Assembly: GCF_036014195.1 (NCBI RefSeq)
Contig: NZ_CP107918.1
Span: forward strand, 1,240,001 to 1,304,000
Reading direction: 5' to 3'
DNA: 64,000 nucleotides
Source: Streptomyces sp. NBC_00442
GTDB taxonomy: Bacteria; Actinomycetota; Actinomycetes; Streptomycetales; Streptomycetaceae
Shown: positions 61,039 through 64,000 of the stretch, piece after piece
Position numbering within the stretch: position 1 is the first letter of the stretch
How the letters are laid out: every line of letters starts with the position of its first letter
The notes under the pieces: model-generated
What the model saw: the letters and a program-made list of their open reading frames with translations, nothing else
What the model was told of the DNA's origin: nothing
Databases searched by the model: none
Made by a program: the position numbers and the translations under genes

Positions 61039-62274
61039 TCAGGACACGGGGCGCGAATCGACCCAGACCGACTCGAACTCCTCGCGGTAGGTCTCGAAAA
61101 GGCCGTGCTCCACGTCCTGCCCCGGCCGCACCACACCCCGCCGGCCGCCCCCGCGCAGCACCAGGACCGGCGCCTCCATGCCCCGGGCGCGGCGCAGATA
61201 GGACTGCACGACCGCGAGGCCGTCGGCGCCGTCGCCGTCCACCAGGTACGCGGTGAAGCGCGGCGTCTCGTCGAAGACCTGGATCTCGAAGGCCCCCGGA
61301 TCGCGCAGCGCCGTCCGCACCCGCCGCATGTGCAGGATGTTCATCTCGACCGAGCGGCTCAACTCGCCCTTTTTAAGGCCGAGTTCCCGCTCGCGGCGCT
61401 TGACGGCGCTGCTGGCCGGGTTGAGGAACAGCAGCCGGATGCGGCAGCCCGACTCGGCGAGCCGCACCAGGCGCCGACCCGAGTAGTTCTGCACCAGCAG
61501 GTTGAGGCCGATGCCTATCGCGTCGAGACGGCGGGACCCCCCGAACAGGTCCTCGGCCGGCAGCTGACGCTGCAGGCGCACCCGGTCGGAGTGGACGGAT
61601 ACGACATCGGCGTAGCGGTCGCCGACGAGGTCCTCGACGGCGTCGATGGGCAGCCGGTGCGCGGCCGGGGCGCCGCTGCCGCCGCCGAGCACGTCCAGGA
61701 GCCGCGCCGAGGCCCGCTCCGCCTGCGCGAGCACCGCCTCGTTGAGCGCACGGTTGCGCGAGACGACGTTGCGCGCCACCTCCAGCTCGTCAAGGGCCAG
61801 CTCGACGTCGCGCCGGTCGTCCACGTACGGCTCGAAGCAGGGCCAGTGCTGCACCATCAGCTCCCGCAGCTGCGGCAGGGTGAGGAAGCTGAGCACGTTG
61901 TCGTCGGCGGGGTCCAGCAGATAGCCCTTGCGGCGCGAGACCTCGCGCACCGCCACGGCCCGCTGCACCCACTCCTGGCCGGCCGGCCCGGCCGCGGCGA
62001 CCACCCAGTCGTCGCCGTGGACCGGTTCGTAGATCGGCCGGAGCACGGCGGCCACCACGGCGCGCAGCCGCTGCTCCACCAGGTTCAGCCAGATGTAGGC
62101 GCGCCCGGCCCGCTGGGCGCGCGTACGCACCTCGCTCCAGGCGTCGGCGCCCCAGTCCAGTTCGGCCCCGATCTCCATCGGGCGCGCGAGAGAGACGGCT
62201 CCGGGCGGGATGTCGCCGGACTCCCCCTCATGACCCGTGTCACCAGGGGGCAGCTCAAGACCTCCCGAGCTCAC
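61039..62274 (-). CDS. SAV2148-type HEPN-domain protein
   Basis: 411 residues from GTG 62274. The sequence corresponds to the actinobacterial family I know as SAV2148 HEPN. The N-terminal half is helical with R-X4-H-like features ([20 protein letters not shown]). The C-terminal half resembles a PLD/DUF5919-like sensor ([40 protein letters not shown]). HEPN proteins are often RNases or toxins, but this family is core in Streptomyces and not paired with a visible antitoxin. It lies upstream of the split exonuclease on the same strand (109-base gap). Confidence 0.8.
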   Translation of the reverse strand: MSSGGLELPPGDTGHEGESGDIPPGAVSLARPMEIGAELDWGADAWSEVRTRAQRAGRAYIWLNLVEQRLRAVVAAVLRPIYEPVHGDDWVVAAAGPAGQEWVQRAVAVREVSRRKGYLLDPADDNVLSFLTLPQLRELMVQHWPCFEPYVDDRRDVELALDELEVARNVVSRNRALNEAVLAQAERASARLLDVLGGGSGAPAAHRLPIDAVEDLVGDRYADVVSVHSDRVRLQRQLPAEDLFGGSRRLDAIGIGLNLLVQNYSGRRLVRLAESGCRIRLLFLNPASSAVKRRERELGLKKGELSRSVEMNILHMRRVRTALRDPGAFEIQVFDETPRFTAYLVDGDGADGLAVVQSYLRRARGMEAPVLVLRGGGRRGVVRPGQDVEHGLFETYREEFESVWVDSRPVS

Positions 62275-62612
62275 CCGCGCACCGCCTTCCGCCCCCCGGC
62301 AAACCCGGGCGGGCCGAGCCCGCCCCACCCTTCAACGATCAAGGAAGGGTACTCCGGGAGCGGGAGGCGGTGCAGCCGGATGGCGAGTCGAGTTTGCCAA
62401 CTCGCCGGAGGGTACGGCCTGTTCTGGTGGGCACTATCTGTCGGGGTGAGCCGATTCACGGCCCTTGGCTCCGCCGGCCACCGCCGGGTCACCCGCCCGC
62501 GCACCCGGACGTCCCGGGTGCCCCCTGTTTTTTCAGGGAGGATCTGGCTTGCAGAGAGGAACTGGCCGAACAGCCCCTCAGTACCCCGAGCGGAAGTGGA
62601 AGAGTCTTGCCC
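62275..62612. other. Divergent intergenic region, HEPN protein / glgX
   Basis: 338 bases holding promoters for both directions. Around 62522-62537 CCCTG-N6-CAGGG with a T6 loop forms a small inverted repeat just before GGGAGGATC. No gene was recognised; short frames here are not convincing. Confidence 0.45.
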
Positions 62613-64000
62613 ATGCAGGTGTGGCCGGGACAGGCTTACCCACTCGGCGCCACGTACGACGGCGCCGGGACAAATTTCGCGGTCTTCTCCGAGGCCGCCC
62701 GTCGGATCGAATTGTGTCTGCTGCACGACGACGGTTCGGAGACAGCCGTCGAACTGCGCGAGTCCGATGCGTTCGTACGCCACGCCTATCTGCCCGGCGT
62801 GCTGCCGGGCCAGCGGTACGGCTTTCGGGTGCACGGGCCCTACGAGCCGCAGGGAGGCCATCGCTGCAACTCGGCGAAGCTGCTCCTCGACCCCTACGCG
62901 CGCGCCATGAGCGGCCGGATCGAGTGGAACGAGTCGGTCTACGGCTACCACTTCGGGCGCCCCGACAGCCGCAACGACCTGGACTCGGCGCCGCACACCA
63001 TGGCCTCGGTGGTGGTCAACCCCTTCTTCGACTGGGGCGACGACCGGCCGCCCCGCACCGACTACCACCACACCGTCTTCTACGAGGCCCACGTCAAGGG
63101 CCTCACCATGCTCCACCCCGAACTCCCGCCGGAACAGCGCGGCACCTACGCGGCGCTCGCGCACCCGGCCGTCATCGAGCACCTCACTCAACTGGGTGTC
63201 ACCGCGCTCGAGTTGATGCCGGTGCACCAGTTCGTCAACGACCACCGGCTGGTCGACGCCGGCATGTCCAACTACTGGGGCTACAACACCATCGGCTTCT
63301 TCGCGCCGCACAACGCCTACGCCTCGTGGGGCGACCGCGGGCAGCAGGTCCTGGAGTTCAAACAGGCGGTGCGGGCGCTGCACGAGGCCGGCATCGAGGT
63401 CATCCTCGACGTGGTCTACAACCACACCGCGGAGGGCAACCACTTGGGGCCCACCCTCTCCTTCCGGGGCCTGGACAACGCGCAGTACTACCGGCTCGCG
63501 GACGACGCGCGCTACTACGAGGACACCACCGGCACCGGCAACAGCCTCTTGATGCGGTCCCCGCACGTCCTGCAGCTGATCATGGATTCGCTGCGCTACT
63601 GGGTGACCGAGATGCATGTGGACGGGTTCCGCTTCGACCTCGCCGCGACGCTTGCCCGCCAGTTCCACGAGGTGGACCGTCTCTCGTCCTTCTTCGACCT
63701 GGTGCAGCAGGACCCGGTGGTCAGCCAGGTCAAGCTGATCGCCGAGCCGTGGGACGTGGGCGAGGGCGGCTACCAGGTGGGTAACTTCCCCCCGCTGTGG
63801 ACCGAGTGGAACGGCAAGTACCGCGACACCGTACGGGACCTGTGGCGCGGCGAACCGCGCACGCTCGCCGAGTTCGCGGGCCGGCTCACCGGGTCGTCCG
63901 ACCTCTACCAGGACGACGGAAGGCGGCCGCTCGCGTCCATCAACTTCCACACCTGCCACGACGGCTTCACCCTGAACGACCTGGTCTCGTACAACGACAA
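62613..64000 (+). CDS. glgX: Glycogen debranching enzyme GlgX (3' end outside window)
   Basis: The first 462 codons are in the window. N-terminal CBM48 ([40 protein letters not shown]), then a GH13 barrel: region [11 protein letters not shown], region [16 protein letters not shown] (nucleophile Asp), region [19 protein letters not shown] (acid Glu), and a later [14 protein letters not shown]. It hydrolyses alpha-1,6 branches left by glycogen phosphorylase. Start ATG 62613 is set by the conserved N-terminus; GGAAGAG lies upstream. Confidence 0.95.
   Translation, partial: MQVWPGQAYPLGATYDGAGTNFAVFSEAARRIELCLLHDDGSETAVELRESDAFVRHAYLPGVLPGQRYGFRVHGPYEPQGGHRCNSAKLLLDPYARAMSGRIEWNESVYGYHFGRPDSRNDLDSAPHTMASVVVNPFFDWGDDRPPRTDYHHTVFYEAHVKGLTMLHPELPPEQRGTYAALAHPAVIEHLTQLGVTALELMPVHQFVNDHRLVDAGMSNYWGYNTIGFFAPHNAYASWGDRGQQVLEFKQAVRALHEAGIEVILDVVYNHTAEGNHLGPTLSFRGLDNAQYYRLADDARYYEDTTGTGNSLLMRSPHVLQLIMDSLRYWVTEMHVDGFRFDLAATLARQFHEVDRLSSFFDLVQQDPVVSQVKLIAEPWDVGEGGYQVGNFPPLWTEWNGKYRDTVRDLWRGEPRTLAEFAGRLTGSSDLYQDDGRRPLASINFHTCHDGFTLNDLVSYND

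Overview
The window is chromosomal DNA from a Streptomyces or a close relative. The evidence is very high GC with strong third-position G/C bias, frequent GTG starts, many leaderless genes, and characteristic families: SAV2148-type HEPN protein, mycothiol-dependent nitroreductase type, PPOX/F420 enzyme, large secreted S8 proteases, and a cysteine-type leader peptide before sulfite reductase. No rRNA, tRNA or CRISPR array was recognised.

Layout. 1-7.4 kb: tail of an unidentified protein, an RsbW-like ATPase, a membrane Ser/Thr kinase, a PoxB-type pyruvate dehydrogenase and a PP2C-like phosphatase. 7.5-15.4 kb: a 1260-residue secreted subtilase divergent from a TrmB/LuxR-type regulator, then DUF456, PPOX and asparagine synthetase genes. 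15.4-20.2 kb: a Ca2+/H+ antiporter, an Ada-AlkA fusion and RsgA, separated by inverted and tandem Streptomyces intergenic repeats. 20.4-23.3 kb: a leaderless 966-residue protein ending in a SEFIR (TIR-like) domain. 23.4-27.6 kb: an ABC importer (double permease and ATPase with a C-terminal AAA-associated domain) followed by an ArsR regulator whose putative operator also occurs upstream of the importer. 27.7-34 kb: VOC, AraC-type, YihY, AidB-like, GAF-regulator and GNAT genes.

34-43.6 kb is a complete assimilatory sulfur cluster: leader peptide, ferredoxin sulfite reductase, a small zinc-ribbon protein, cysH, cysC, cysD, cysN, a sulfonate-type ABC importer (ssuABC) and a sirohydrochlorin chelatase-like gene that would supply siroheme to the reductase. 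43.6-51.5 kb holds a DsbA-fold nitroreductase, an aldo/keto reductase, DUF1697, a second S8 protease, a sugar-type ABC importer and an APH-type kinase.

The most interesting region is 51,985-60,624. An 8.64-kb element with 12-bp terminal inverted repeats has inserted into a DEDDh 3'-5' exonuclease gene exactly at the Exo II motif. The host gene is left as a C-terminal piece (51,561-51,984) and an N-terminal piece (about 60,625-60,929). The element carries three overlapping tyrosine-recombinase genes plus a small HTH/coiled-coil protein (recombinase-in-trio / Tn554-like layout), an ArsR-MFS pair under a 44-bp palindromic operator, and an intact homologue of the exonuclease it destroys. The interrupted host reading frame stays open across the inverted repeat for 43 codons and ends in a TGATG overlap with the element's exonuclease. 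The replacement enzyme therefore appears to be expressed from the victim gene's own promoter and ribosome entry site. To the right lie a SAV2148-type HEPN protein and the start of glgX, which runs off the window.
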